NCBI GenBank assembly: GCA_002102555.1
Contig: MCFL01000129.1
Span: forward strand, 1 to 64,000
Reading direction: 5' to 3'
Length of the DNA stretch: 64,000 bases
DNA from: Catenaria anguillulae PL171
Lineage: Eukaryota; Blastocladiomycota; Blastocladiomycetes; Blastocladiales; Catenariaceae
The translations under genes and the position numbers were made by a program. The notes beneath the pieces are model-generated. The model was not told where the DNA came from. It searched no databases and saw only the letters and a program-made list of their open reading frames with translations. Shown here piece after piece: positions 1 to 10,794 of this stretch. Positions within the stretch are counted from its first letter, which is position 1. Every line of letters starts with the position of its first letter.

Positions 1-344
1 CACATTGCCAAAGTAGGCGAAACGCGACCAGCGTCCACTGCAACCTTGTCGAACTGGTGGATCACGTTTTTCACGTCCGGGTGGTCGGGCGCAACGCCGT
101 AGCGTACGAGGCCGTAGGGCGCGGGCAGCCGGTCGTACAGGTGGATGTGCAGCGACGGGTGGTCTTTGAGCAGGCGGTGCGACGTGTAGAATCCTGCGGG
201 GCCGGCGCCGATGACGGCGATGGTGGGCGGCGGGTGGGTCGGCGATGTGGAGGCGGATGAGAAGAGGCGGTGGCGAGGGAGTGGCCGCAGGGCCGTGGAG
301 GTGGACGACTCGGAGGAGTGGCCGCAAAAGGTTGGTGCTGATGG
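1..344 (-). CDS. FDXR/ARH1: Mitochondrial NADPH:adrenodoxin/ferredoxin reductase, N-terminal part (partial)
   Basis: Reverse-strand reading gives an FAD-binding Rossmann start (IAVIGAGPAGFYTSHRLL) followed by LYDRLPAPYGLVRYGVAPDH and PDVKNVIHQFDKVA, the signature of FDXR/Arh1, which passes electrons from NADPH to mitochondrial ferredoxin for Fe-S cluster, heme A and Coq synthesis. The residues before it (RHRLFSSAS, many Ser/Thr/Pro) look like a mitochondrial targeting peptide. The C-terminal part lies beyond base 1. The start is unresolved: this frame has a stop at 345-347, while the only nearby ATG (346-348) is one base out of frame. A missing base in the presequence, or an unseen upstream exon, would explain it. 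The family call is firm; the 5' end is not. Confidence 0.88.
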
Positions 345-2217
345 TCATGTCGGTTTTGGCAGGTTGTGGAAATGGACGGTCGAGAGGGCGGGGCGGGGCA
401 CAAGGAATATATTTAATATTTACCGAGCGACAGCACTGTGCATTTACATCTTTCATGGGTGTTTGTCTCCGTTAGGATGGTCGACTGATAAATAAATTAA
501 TGCCGACGGAATCACTCGTTGACTACAACCACGAGCAAGGATTGTGGCCCTCCGATTGGACGCGACTTTTACTGTTTGCGACGGGATCATTCTGGAATTT
601 CTGGTCCTTGACCTTTCCATGCAGTAAATCAATAAAGAAATTTTGTCTCGCAACGTCTCGCATAACTCCACTTTATCTTTATTGACACAGTGCAATGCAA
701 CGCAATTTCAGATTGGACCGCCAAGTAAGTGCGGGGGAAGAAGGGAATTCAAAAGAAAAGTGCCACCACATGACTGTCGTGAATCGTGTTCCAATAATTG
801 AAGTGAGACCGTTCGACACTGCCACCAAGTCCAAACGTATAAAAGCTGGGAATGCCCCCCCCCCCCTCCGGTGCTTCTCCTTTCCACAGTCAAGATTTCC
901 TTTGGCTTTCCCAAGTGACTCACTCGCTCCACCCCTTACTTATTATGACCCGGCAACGATCACTCTCGCGACTCTCTTCAATCCGGACCCTGCGTCGAGC
1001 AACATCAATCAACCTGCTTTCGTGCCCGCCGTTCCGCCCATGCATCCGGTCTGGTACTGTGTTCTACGTCTCTGCATCTCCCTGTGCCTGCCTGCCTCTC
1101 GCTGACATGCCGTGCTTCCATTTCTCAAGGCTTACCTCTGATCGGCTCTGTGCCTCCGTTTCGGCAAAGTCAGCCATCGACACCGCACCCGCCCGACGAC
1201 GATCCTGTCGACCAGAAACGCCTCAATGATGCAGACACGGGTGCCGTGGCCCGCGACGTTGTTACCGGCCCTTTTCCCTTTGTTTGCGCTGCCGCTTCGG
1301 CCACAACGACCGCGGACACTGGGGCTGCAACCGCGATTCCCGCTGTGGATCCAGGAGGCTGTCGCTGCTGCCGGCCCCGCTTCCAGGCCTGGCGCAACCT
1401 GGCGATCACCTTCGACCACTGGCGACGGCGTGGACTGTGGAGAAGGCGTTCGAGGAGTCGGATCAGGTCATGACGGTCAGCATCCACCATCAAGGGAACC
1501 AGGTGCGGGGCGAGACGGAGAAGCGGGTTGGGTCATTCTTCCCTGGTATGACATCAATTTCAATTCTTTATTCACATCCTGATTCATGGTTGACTCAAGC
1601 TAACGCCGGCTTGCTTCCACCGACATGTTCCAGCGACATCTCCAACGTCGCAAGAGCAAGTACCATGCCCGGCCCGCAATATGCCGATCAAGGCTGGTAT
1701 CGACGACTCATCGTATGTCGGCCTGCTTCGCTGCGCTCTTCATCATCCAGACAGAATCCGCTTGCCTTGTCATCGAGTACACAAGGATAGACACTCAAAA
1801 GCACTCTCTGCATTGCATTTGACATACACGTACTTTCTAAAGCAACACACAAGCCTGCAAACCGTCCAAATTTCCGAGCCGAAGCCTGTCTTCCTCATCT
1901 CAGCACGACGTCCGACACACGGCGATTCCCACGCTCCATCCACACTCGCAAACCAAGCAACCGCAAGAACAACCAACTGCGACGACAAGGTGTCCGCGTA
2001 CTCACGCAAGAGCTGCTGAATCGAGCCAACCTCAATCCTGCAACCAACTTCATCTGTGACAGCCAGTACGTGTAACACGTGCCACGTGCCTGCCTGTGGC
2101 CGTTTCCCACGCTCCATAACGTTTCCTGACGCGTCACATTCTCATCCACCCACCCATAACCGTGACCAGCCTTTGAATAGCCTGCTCGAGAGCCACGAGA
2201 ACACGCATAATACCCCA
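345..2217. other. No supportable gene
   Basis: About 1.9 kb without a convincing gene. It begins with the upstream region of the FDXR gene and is AT-richer to about 1000. Several overlapping open frames between 1080 and 1800 have coding-like base composition but none is continuous, spliceable by clear signals, or recognisable. A possible donor/acceptor pair (GTATGA near 1545, TTCCAG near 1633) was seen but links no known protein. Confidence 0.5.
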
Positions 2218-2680
2218 AACCCTTCCCACCATACCCCTGTACTTTGGCAGCGACCGGTTGAAGCTGTGGGACGGCGAGGCCCGTGATGAAGCGTACGTGG
2301 CCAAGCAGAGGAGGCGCCGGGACGCGCCGCTTCCCGAGAGGCACAAGGTGGCATACGGCCGCAACGGGGGCGCCACAGCGTGGACGACCGTTGCCGTCGA
2401 GAACGACTTGCTCGCCAAGGCCCGCACCAACAATGGCCCGAGCACCATGCGCGCTTCATCCGCCTCTGCCTCGCACATGTCCACGCCGACGGCCACGCTC
2501 ACGCCCATAGACATGGTCGAATACGACCTTGCCACTGCCGACGACCTGCTGTTCGCGCTGTCACGGTCATGTCCCCTAGTTGAATCAACCCCGTTGCTTG
2601 TCCATAGAATATCATGCAACGTGCCGCCCGTTTCCAAGCCGGTTTGGCCCAGCCGGCCCCGGCCGATCCGAAGGCCATGA
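2218..2680 (+). other. Unrecognised open frame, possibly coding
   Basis: One frame stays open from before 2220 to a stop at 2680 and reads like protein (for example PLYFGSDRLKLWDGEARDEA, later ERHKVAYGRNGGATAW and MVEYDLATADDLL). I do not recognise the family. The first in-frame ATG is at 2258, but the coding-like reading starts before it, so an upstream exon is likely if it is real. It is followed directly by disrupted coding sequence in other frames, so it could be the front of the same decayed gene. Confidence 0.3.
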
Positions 2681-3532
2681 TCGTTGACGCCACCGCCGTT
2701 GCCCCCGTCCGTGCCCCCGTCCTGGCCCCCATCGCCGAATTTGCCCCTGCTCCCGAGGTGGTGGCAGCCGCCTCGTTCCGGGCTCGCCCCCGGGTGGCAC
2801 GCGCTCGGTACAGGACGTCAAGATGGACCAGGCGCGCGGTGAGTTTTTGGGCGTCATGACCAAGCACATGACGCAACTGGTTTTGAGCCCCGGCACGATG
2901 CAGTCGGACCACCAGGTCTACGAGCTGGCGCAAGTGGGCGGCGGCGCTCTGCGTCTCGTCGGGCGGCCGATTGGCGAGGCGCTCTTACGCCGCTGCTAAG
3001 TCAAGAACATCGATCAAGTGCCGCAGGCGCACATTCGCGAGTCCTTGTCGGGCGCGTCCAGGTCAGCGTGCTCGGGTTCGCGCTCAACGCGCGTGTATTC
3101 AAGGTGGACTCGGCTGGCAGCGTCAAGAATGGCGCTGTGGTAATTCAAGTGGACGAGGAGCGCGAGGGCAGCACGGCACCAACCCTGCGCATGCCTACCG
3201 CCACAACGGCAGAAAAGCGGCAGCGCGAAGAGGAGACAGGTGAAGGGATGAATGACGTAGATGCCGAGGAGGGCAGTGCAATTGGGTTGGCGAAGTGCGC
3301 GACAAAGAAGCGCACAGTCGAAGCAACCGAGGCAACGAGTGGGGGCAAGGGCACGGAGATTGTCGCCGGGGGAGTAAAGGGAAAAGCAAAGGCCAAGGCC
3401 ACCAAGGGCAAGGGCAAGATGGCGTCGGGTAGCTCGAGAATGAGTGAGGGGGCGGGATCACTGGCCGTGATCAAAGGTCGAGGCCGTCGTGGTGGCGGCG
3501 GTGCAGCCAGCAAAGCAGGAGGCGTGGGTTAA
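2614..3532 (+). pseudogene. Disrupted gene of unknown family with basic C-terminus
   Basis: Three stretches of coding-like sequence lie in order but not in one frame. An Ala/Pro-rich segment (from 2614) shifts frame near 2770 into a stretch containing MDQARGEFLGVMTKHMTQLV and QVYELAQVGGGALRLVGRPI. That frame meets a TAA at 2997, then continues in the same frame as coding-like VKNIDQVPQAHIRESL. It shifts again near 3050 into VQVSVLGFALNARVFKVD and a Lys/Gly/Ala-rich tail with GRGRRGGGG, ending at 3532. The tail resembles nucleic-acid-binding tails in general; I recognise no family. A stop plus two frame changes favour a pseudogene over introns, since no good splice sites bracket the breaks. 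Confidence 0.4.
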
Positions 3533-5178
3533 GGTCAAGGTCGCGGCCGAGGCACCTTGAAATCGGTGCCCGAGACGACCGAGTAGGGCGTCGGACTGTG
3601 CATTGCGGGCAGTGGCATTGGCATTGTGTCATCTCTGATGTCTTGCTGACCTAACTGGCTTTGACTATGTAGCCATCATGCGCAGAGAGTGCACGGTTTT
3701 GACCCTCATAAACCAGTAATTCCTTCAATGCATGGCGATTGCAGTGATTTAATGCAACTAAATGAGCTGAATAGCGTTAAATCCGCACTGTATTCGTTGG
3801 CGATAATTGTGGCATGGGAAGTGGGACGTTTATGTATGTGCATTTGACGCAAAATCCATACGGTGCGAACATGATCTCACGCGTGCACTCCAATCTTGAA
3901 GCTGGCATGTTCACATTGCCTCAAAAATCGGCGTTCTTGCATAAATATAGTGGGCGTGACCGTTCCTTGAAGCGGGGGTCAAAGAAGAAAACTCTGGGTG
4001 GCATGGATTGACTGGTGGACGAGTCATCATGTGGAAGGAACACGCGTGTAAAAGCCAGTGGCCCCCACTCAGCTACATATATGCAGCCACAACGCTACGT
4101 ACACCGCTCGGTATGGTTCGCTATGTTGCTGAGCTATGGCCGTGCGGCCGTACATGAGTTGTCGTACATATGCCTTCTAATCATGCAATGTATGCGACAG
4201 AGTTTTGTTCAAAGTCGATTCAAATTGCCATTACCTCGAGCTGGCCCCGTGGTCGACTTGCACTTACACTCGACCGTCAAACGTCGAACGGCAAGTAGGC
4301 CGCCTGTTCCAACCTCGCTATAGGTCCCGTAGAATGATTTTTTTTTTCTGTTTTGCTTCCTTTCTTTTGGTGCTTTGTCCTTCCCGTGAGGATGCTCAGT
4401 TGACGCGTCAGTTGGTTTTGAACATTCACTCTTAGCACACCTCAAACAAACAATAGTCACAACAAGAAGAGACATTGAGTAGGTATTGGATACATAACAG
4501 GTCGATCGAGTGCAAAGGAGCAGAAAGAGAGAGAGTAAAAACGACGACACAAACACACAAAGTGACGATGCTCATCAGCTACCGCAGCTCGTTGGCGCAC
4601 ACACGTGCCGCTCTATCAGCACATATGTAGCGCCGCTCTTCCAGCGGCTAACTTGAGCATGAGTTACTTCGCAGTACAATATTTATGCATACAGTACTCA
4701 ACACACGGCTTCGTGCCGTCCTGGGGCCATTGTCCTCAATCACCGACACGTGCGCCGGCCTAGGTAAATCAAGAGTACGAAATTGTTGCACGCCCAGCCA
4801 AACTTAACATGCAGCCAACGATACTATATCCGTGCAACATTTCGTCTCATGGCATGGCGTCTGAACGCGCGAATAACCGCTTCAGTTGTCGCTCTCCCGC
4901 GAATCCGCGAGTGCCAGAATCGGAAAGGAGGCAGGATATGATATATAAAGAAAGAGAAAAAACGAAGAAGCGGGATCCGCAATCACAGGAGACGCAGGAC
5001 TCAGATATGCTGGTGGGGTTTGGAGATGGGTTAAGGGGTAGAATGGTGAAGCGAAAGAAGGGGACAGGAAGGGATACACTCGACAAGGAAGGACAACGTG
5101 TGTGCCGAACTGGGACAGGTTGAAGAGGCAAACAAATCACACATCTGCCACCAGCGCCAAGCAGCACATGCACCCGTG
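3533..5178. other. Gene-free, AT-richer spacer
   Basis: No gene seen. The left half follows the disrupted gene; the right half (about 4800-5178) lies downstream of the minus-strand SERF gene and probably holds its 3' untranslated region. Short open frames here have no recognisable content. Confidence 0.6.
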
Positions 5179-5713
5179 TTACTTCTTCTTTGGCGCAGGA
5201 ACAGCTCCGCCAGCAGCGGCAGCAGCCGCCTTTTTAGCTTCTGCCTCTTGCTGTTTCCGGCGCATGATTTCGGCGTCGCTATGGGTCGGCAAGGAAACGC
5301 ACCGTTAGCAACACCGGGCCACCATGAAACGATCGGATGGTTGCCGTGCAGTTGGCGGGAGCTCACGCATTGAGCATGGGCAAGTGAGGCAAGTGCGGCG
5401 GGAAACGAGTGAATGGTGGGTGACATACCTCTCCATGCGCTTTGACGGATCACCTTCCTTCTTCTTGGCCTTGGCAGCGTCCTGCTGCTTCTTGAGATTC
5501 TTGGCGCGGGCAAGTTCACGTTGGTTCCCACCTGGAATCAATCCAAAAGTGGGGCCGGGAATGGCAAGTGTTGACGGCGGCGAGGGTTGAAATCGAGAAA
5601 TGGAGACGCAGCAAGGGAGATGGCGGATCGGTGGTGCCGATAGGTTAGAGTGCTGTTGACAAGCGTCGGTTTGCTGGCCGAGGTACACGAGTGGGTGCGT
5701 GCGTACGGGTCAT
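5179..5713 (-). CDS. SERF: SERF / 4F5-family small protein, three exons
   Basis: Spliced product of 69 residues. Exons: 5707-5713 (ATGACCC, only 7 bases), 5429-5531 and 5179-5278. The join gives MTRGNQRELARAKNLKKQQD, the classic SERF/4F5 N-terminus, then KKKEGDPSKRMERSDAEIMR and an Ala/Lys-rich end AAGGAVPAPKKK. SERF proteins are small, highly charged, disordered factors that bind nucleic acid and modify protein aggregation. Splice sites read GTACGC/CCAG and GTATGT/ATAG and keep phase exactly (7+103+100 = 210 bases). The 7-base first exon means gene finders would easily miss the true start; the unspliced frame begins with unrelated intron sequence. Confidence 0.9.
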
Positions 5714-6306
5714 GGTGTTGAGAATGGAATGGCAAATGCGAGTGGCGGGGTGGATGTGCTCTCGGGAAAGGCACACTGCTGAAGAAAAAGAAGGTGGGCG
5801 GAGCTGGGGGGCAGCCGGAAGTCGTGGAGGGCGCAAGGAAAGTGCAAATCAACAAAGCAGGAGTCGGCCAGCGGCTTGGAATCCGTGGGCGAGAGGTTCG
5901 CTGGGGCGGCGAGAATGAGCGTCCAGAGCAATTCGTAGCGTGTTTAAATGGGGGGTTCTCTTTGAATAATACAGATGACCGAGAGAGGAGATGTTTGCGA
6001 GCTGAGCTGAGCTGATTGCAGACGAGGCAACACAGCTGACAGCCCGCAATGGAAGCGAACAGAATCCCGATCGAGGTCTGCTGGTACGCCGATCCGCCTC
6101 TTGCTTGACTCGTAGCCAACGACTGACCTGACCGTACCAGTAACCCGTCATTTCAAGTGTAACGACTACACATAATATTCGTCGAAGGAACTTGGAAATT
6201 AAGGGAGAGGATGTGGTACCAATCACAGTCCACAGCGCACAAGCCAACTGCGCACATTTTTCCTGCAGGTGTTTACATTATGGGCAACAAGGGCGTGTCA
6301 AACAAG
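5714..6306. other. Spacer between SERF and SF3A2
   Basis: Both flanking genes are on the minus strand, so this holds the SERF promoter/5' UTR and the SF3A2 3' UTR. No further gene seen. Confidence 0.6.
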
Positions 6307-7008
6307 TCACCGACCACCATACACGTTCTTGTACAGCATCTGCACCGCATACTGCTTTGTCTCCTCGTCCCAAAACTCGACAAACTTGCCCTCGCCCTTA
6401 TCCACCTCCTTTGCCGGAATCTTGAACGCAATCGTCTCATACGGCTCGGCCGCCACCACCAAATACTGCCACCGGTGGTTCGGCACATCGACCCGCTGCT
6501 CATACGCCCCCATGAACCTGTGCCTTGGCTTGACCCCAGCGCCAATCATGGGCAGCTCAATCGTAAACAAAAACCCATGCTGCTTTGTATCTGGATCGCG
6601 CACTTTGATCACCTGATATCCCGGTCGACCAATCTTGTTGAACACCCGCTTGGGCACGCCACCCGCTTCGCCCATGCCTGAAGGTCCTGCAGATGCAAGC
6701 TGGGCCACCGTCATGCCGCCCTTGGCCTCAGCAAACCGGTTTTCTCGCGCGGCCCGCCGCGCTAGGTTGGCTTGGTGTTTCTTGCCCTGCGTGTGTGCGA
6801 GGTAACTACCCTCGTTGGTGTGCAGTGTCAGGCACAGCTTGCATTCGTACGATCCCAAGTGGTTCTTGAGAATGTAGGGGTCTTTGGCAATGTCAATGGA
6901 TTCCATGGCCAGCTTGCGCAGCCGCTCGCGGCGGTCCACGTTGGATTCCGACGAGCCGGCGACGCCGCCGGAGCCTGGCTTGGAGCCTACTCGGTTTTGA
7001 AAGTCCAT
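6307..7008 (-). CDS. SF3A2: Splicing factor 3a subunit 2 (SF3a66 / Prp11)
   Basis: Single exon, 233 residues, starting MDFQNRVGSKPGSGG, which matches the SF3A2 family start. A U1-type C2H2 zinc finger follows (about residues 56-78; CKLCLTLHTNEGSYLAHTQG then KKH), then the conserved block IGRPGYQVIKVRDP and the C-terminal region with YEPYETIAFKIP-like sequence (AAEPYETIAFKIPAKEVDK) and FWDEETKQY. This is the SF3a component of U2 snRNP that helps engage the branch site. The Pro-rich C-terminal repeats of the animal protein are absent, as in Prp11 of yeasts. The start codon is a clean ATG at 7008. Confidence 0.96.
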   Translation of the reverse strand: MDFQNRVGSKPGSGGVAGSSESNVDRRERLRKLAMESIDIAKDPYILKNHLGSYECKLCLTLHTNEGSYLAHTQGKKHQANLARRAARENRFAEAKGGMTVAQLASAGPSGMGEAGGVPKRVFNKIGRPGYQVIKVRDPDTKQHGFLFTIELPMIGAGVKPRHRFMGAYEQRVDVPNHRWQYLVVAAEPYETIAFKIPAKEVDKGEGKFVEFWDEETKQYAVQMLYKNVYGGR

Positions 7009-7696
7009 TGCGGCGGGTTGATTAGTGGTTGGTTAGGGGTTTGGATGCATGAATACATAGAAACTTCATTGCATCAAGTCTGGATCAGCAATTGGACTTG
7101 GTCCGGAATGCTCGTGGAAGTAATGGAAACATGATGGAATGTCACGGATCCCATCCAGCACGCGAACAGAAGAAGGGGTCAGACAATCGCTGGCAAAGAA
7201 GAAGGGCCGTTTGCCCTTTGTAGATTCCAGGCTATGAAAGATGTAATGTATGGAACCCGTGGAAGGGACAAGACAATGAATCTACCGAGCTCCTAACGAC
7301 CATCGTTGGCCAACCCAAGATGTTTAAATACGTTTCCGGAAAACAGAACTGCCCGCCTGTTCGCACTCTTTCGACACACACCTTCCTTGATTCAACACGG
7401 CCACACGATTGTGCTTCACAAAACGACTACAGTGGAACTGTCCATGCAAGCAACACTTGATGCAACCGTGACTCTACGCATTACACTTTTACGAGCCTTC
7501 TGTCAGGCTTCCGTTGCCCACGGGGTTAATGCCAGCCAACCTGTCCAGGGCCCCTGCTCCAGTCCCACGCGTCGCTCGTCGCCCCTCCTATCCTCGAGCA
7601 ACTGAAAAACAAGGTCAATTGTGATAGACCAGCCCTGGAATAGCGACAAAAGTGCAATTGAGATCCTACCGAGGCTGAACTCGCAAGTCCAATATC
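7009..7696. promoter_or_regulatory. Divergent intergenic region between SF3A2 and Ras-type GTPase
   Basis: About 690 bp between two genes transcribed away from each other; it must hold both promoters. No specific element can be assigned by eye. The open frame at 7306-7605 has no recognisable content. Confidence 0.45.
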
Positions 7697-8700
7697 ATGC
7701 CTGCGCCGGAAGACAAGTTTGAATTGGTAATTTGCAACTCTTTGGAACCGCTCTCGCTCGTTTTTGTCTTTGCCTCACAAGTGCAACCCGACTTCTCTGG
7801 GGAATTCAATGTAGGTGGTCGTGGGATCGGGAGGTGTCGGCAAGTCATGCCTTTCCATTCGATTTCTCAAGGATGACTTCACATCCGACTATGACCCGAC
7901 CGTTGGTATGCATTAACTAACCTACTCTTGATCGTTTCGGTAACATGCAACTCACTTTTCGAGAAAATACAGAGGAAAACTACCGCAAAAGCGTCGTTGT
8001 CGACTCGCTGCCTTGCCAGCTGAGCATCATCGATACTGCTGGCCAGGTGCATATGCTTCCGCTCAGTTTTTTTTTGCCGCTGCCACACAATCTGATCAAG
8101 TGACTGCCGCTTCACAATATGACAGCATGAATATGAAGCGCTTCGTGACCAGCACCTTGCATCGGGCAATGGATTCATTCTCGTGTTTGCACTCAACTCG
8201 GCCGACAGTTTGGAGGAAATCAAACAGCTCAGGGAACGTATTGTGATGGCGCGAAACAAGAAACGGTTACCCATGGTTGCAGTTGGAAACAAATGCGTAC
8301 GTTGAAGACATGATTGGGGTGCACCTGTGGAAGCATGAGCGATTGTTTCTGACATGTCGTCGTCCACCACAGGATTTGCCCGAGAATGAGCGCGAGGTGA
8401 ATGCCGATTCGGCACAAGCATACTTTTCCCAGTTCAAGATTCCGTACTTTGAGACATCAGCCAAGGTGCGCGCAATGTCATTCTCATTCTCTCTCAGTCA
8501 ACAAATCCATTGCTCACCAACACGGTTGAGAACAGGTCAACATCAATGTGACGGAAGCTTTCCAAGAACTCGTGCGCCAATGCCGAAAGGATGTCGTCAA
8601 AGCAACCTCAACCGCAGTAGAAAAGACGGGTGCAGTGGCAGCAGCAGCGACACCGGCAGCGCCACAAGAGAAGAAGGGAGGATGCTGCATCATTCTGTAG
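7697..8700 (+). CDS. Ras-subfamily small GTPase, six exons
   Basis: Exons 7697-7726, 7815-7905, 7973-8046, 8126-8296, 8373-8465, 8536-8700, all with GT/AG ends and matching phase. The product has every Ras landmark: P-loop [10 protein letters not shown], effector loop YDPTVEENYRK, DTAGQ in switch II, NKCD (joined across the fourth intron) and ETSAK, ending GGCCIIL. The CIIL box predicts prenylation; a final Leu favours geranylgeranylation. The residue after the catalytic Gln is His where Ras has Glu ([10 protein letters not shown]). The Ras/Rap branch fits better than Rheb or Rho. A signalling switch at the plasma membrane is expected. Which fungal Ras (Ras1, Ras2, Rsr1) it matches needs a tree. 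Confidence 0.92.
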
Positions 8701-9102
8701 AATGCGTCGAGTCGCTCTATTACGTCCGCCGCACCCACACTCAAAGCTGTTTGTTCGCAGCCAAAACGTCGTGAGCGATACCAACCCGTTCCTGTTCCCT
8801 CCGCTTTCGTAGTTTTCCTTGCCCGTTTGATTCTTGCTCTCTTTGTAATGATTTGGGTTGATTTCCTGTTTCTTTTGTCTGTTTCTTGTGTCCGCCGCCG
8901 TCCTGTTGCTCATACATTACTCAAAGCCGTCAAGCTCCCTTTGACTTTGCCCACAGGCGAGGCGATGCCTTGAATCCACGACAAATATGCGAACCAACAC
9001 CGTGACGCTCGACGGAGCACCAACTCGTACAAAATAACCGTATCAATGAAGCCAATTTGGGTCTAGCGCACAATATCACTCGATGAAATCACTGCCACAG
9101 CC
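8701..9102. other. Spacer, Ras-type gene to DEAD-box gene
   Basis: T-rich stretch after the GTPase stop (probable 3' UTR) and promoter of the next gene. Nothing else seen. Confidence 0.5.
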
Positions 9103-10704
9103 ATGAATCGTACCCTCGTCATGTGGCGCCGGACAGGCCCACACCTCACCCGTTACCGCCTTCACCATCGAGTGGGATGTTCCGTCCACCCGTACTCGAC
9201 GTCAGCGTCCACTTCGGGCCAAGATGTCCAAGACCCCATTTTGCTGCCTTTCACCCAATGCGGCGTACGCCCAGCCCTCGCCCGCGCCATGGCCACAGCC
9301 TTCAACATCACCTCCCCAACCCCACTGCAAGCCAACCTGCTCTCACTCATGGCCCGCTCGCCCACTCGTGACTTGATTGTGCGCAATGCTACCGGGTCGG
9401 GCAAATCATTTGCACTTGCCGTGGGCCTGCTCAACTCGCCGCGCCCACCTTCCCCGCTTGCCGAGCGCAACGGCGGCATCCAACCTGCACACTTGCTCCT
9501 CGTCCCACACCCCGACCTCGCACATCAACTCACCCGCTGGATGCACGCTCTCGTCCCCAAAGACATGCACGCGCACGTCGTTGCACATGCACTACCCGGC
9601 ATGCCGGATACCTCGGCGGCCGACAAGCCGCACGTGCTCATAGGCACGCCCGCGCGCATGCTTGATCTACTGGCCACTGGTGTGCTGGACCCACGGGCAA
9701 TTGGGACATTGGCGCTAGACGAGGTGGATCAATTGACGCCGCCGATCCCTCGGTGGGACGTGCAGCGTGCAAGTGTACGGCGCAGGCACCCGAGGCCCGT
9801 GGAGGTGCTTGTGGCGCAACTTGCGGCCAAGCGGTCGGGGTCACCAGAGTTGGCCGACATGCCGGGCGACGAGCTTGTGCGGATGCTGACGAGCGGAAAG
9901 GAGAAGGAGGGGAGGTTGCCTGATGGGCAGTTCAAGGCCTGGCTCAAGGCAAAGCCCAGGATGGTGTGTGTGTCGGCAACGGCGTCATCAGTCGTCAGGA
10001 CGCATTTGGTGAGCCGGCTCAAGTGGATGCATCCGCGGCGGTGGGCGTTTGTGGATGGGGAGCAGCATGTTGTGGGGCAGCGGGTCAGGCATTGTGCGAT
10101 TGTGGTTGGGGCGGGTAAAGAGTCGGTTGCGAGTTTGGGTCTTGTGGACCGCCAAGAGTCGGAGCAAAGTAGTTTGGTCAAAGCGGAGGAGGACAAGGAT
10201 GCACAGCAGGCAAGTGTCACGGACCTGGTCTCTTCGCTTGTGGCGTATGCAAGGGCAACCGAGGTCAAGCATGCGCTTGTGGTTGTATTGGGTGACGTTG
10301 GGGTGAATCGGACCGTCGACGAGTTCAACAAGTTGTTCAACATTCGCGCATCCGTTTGGTCGCCGTCGTCGTCGTCCTCGCAACAGTCCACGGCGGCCGT
10401 GGATCCTTGGATTCAGTTCCAAGTTGTTTCATATGGCGGCATTCGTGGTCTCGACATTCCCGACCTGACGCACGTGTTTCTGCTCGGTGCACCCGCAGAT
10501 GTCAGCGAGTACCAACACATTGCCGGACGTGTGGGCCGGCTGGGTGGCAGCAACGCCAAGGATGCGATGGTAGTGACATTTTGTGATGTTAAGGGTGGGG
10601 AACGGCTCAGGCAGATTTGGCAGTGGATGGGTGACAAAAGGGTCAAGGTTGAGTTGGTGGATGCAGAGGTGGTGGACAAGGTAAAGTTTGGTGGGACTGT
10701 TTGA
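9103..10704 (+). CDS. DEAD-box-like RNA helicase, probably mitochondrial
   Basis: Single exon, 533 residues. The N-terminus is basic with few acids (MNRTLVMWRRTGPHLTRYRL), a likely mitochondrial presequence. Helicase motifs in order: Q-motif region ending SPTPLQANLL, motif I ATGSGKS, motif II LDEVD (DEVD rather than DEAD), motif III SAT (VCVSATASS), motif V region RGLDIPDLTHVF and motif VI HIAGRVGRLGG. Length and divergence recall Mrh4, the mitochondrial DEAD-box protein needed for large-subunit ribosome assembly, but this is a resemblance only. RNA remodelling in the mitochondrion is the reasonable role. Motif V and VI arginines are present, so it is probably active. Confidence 0.85.
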   Translation: MNRTLVMWRRTGPHLTRYRLHHRVGCSVHPYSTSASTSGQDVQDPILLPFTQCGVRPALARAMATAFNITSPTPLQANLLSLMARSPTRDLIVRNATGSGKSFALAVGLLNSPRPPSPLAERNGGIQPAHLLLVPHPDLAHQLTRWMHALVPKDMHAHVVAHALPGMPDTSAADKPHVLIGTPARMLDLLATGVLDPRAIGTLALDEVDQLTPPIPRWDVQRASVRRRHPRPVEVLVAQLAAKRSGSPELADMPGDELVRMLTSGKEKEGRLPDGQFKAWLKAKPRMVCVSATASSVVRTHLVSRLKWMHPRRWAFVDGEQHVVGQRVRHCAIVVGAGKESVASLGLVDRQESEQSSLVKAEEDKDAQQASVTDLVSSLVAYARATEVKHALVVVLGDVGVNRTVDEFNKLFNIRASVWSPSSSSSQQSTAAVDPWIQFQVVSYGGIRGLDIPDLTHVFLLGAPADVSEYQHIAGRVGRLGGSNAKDAMVVTFCDVKGGERLRQIWQWMGDKRVKVELVDAEVVDKVKFGGTV

Positions 10705-10794
10705 TTAGATATGTTTTTTGCATGTATTGATTAAAGAATAACAGCGTGAACGTTTTGGCTCGACGAATGAATGAAGAGCGATTGCCAGTGTGTG

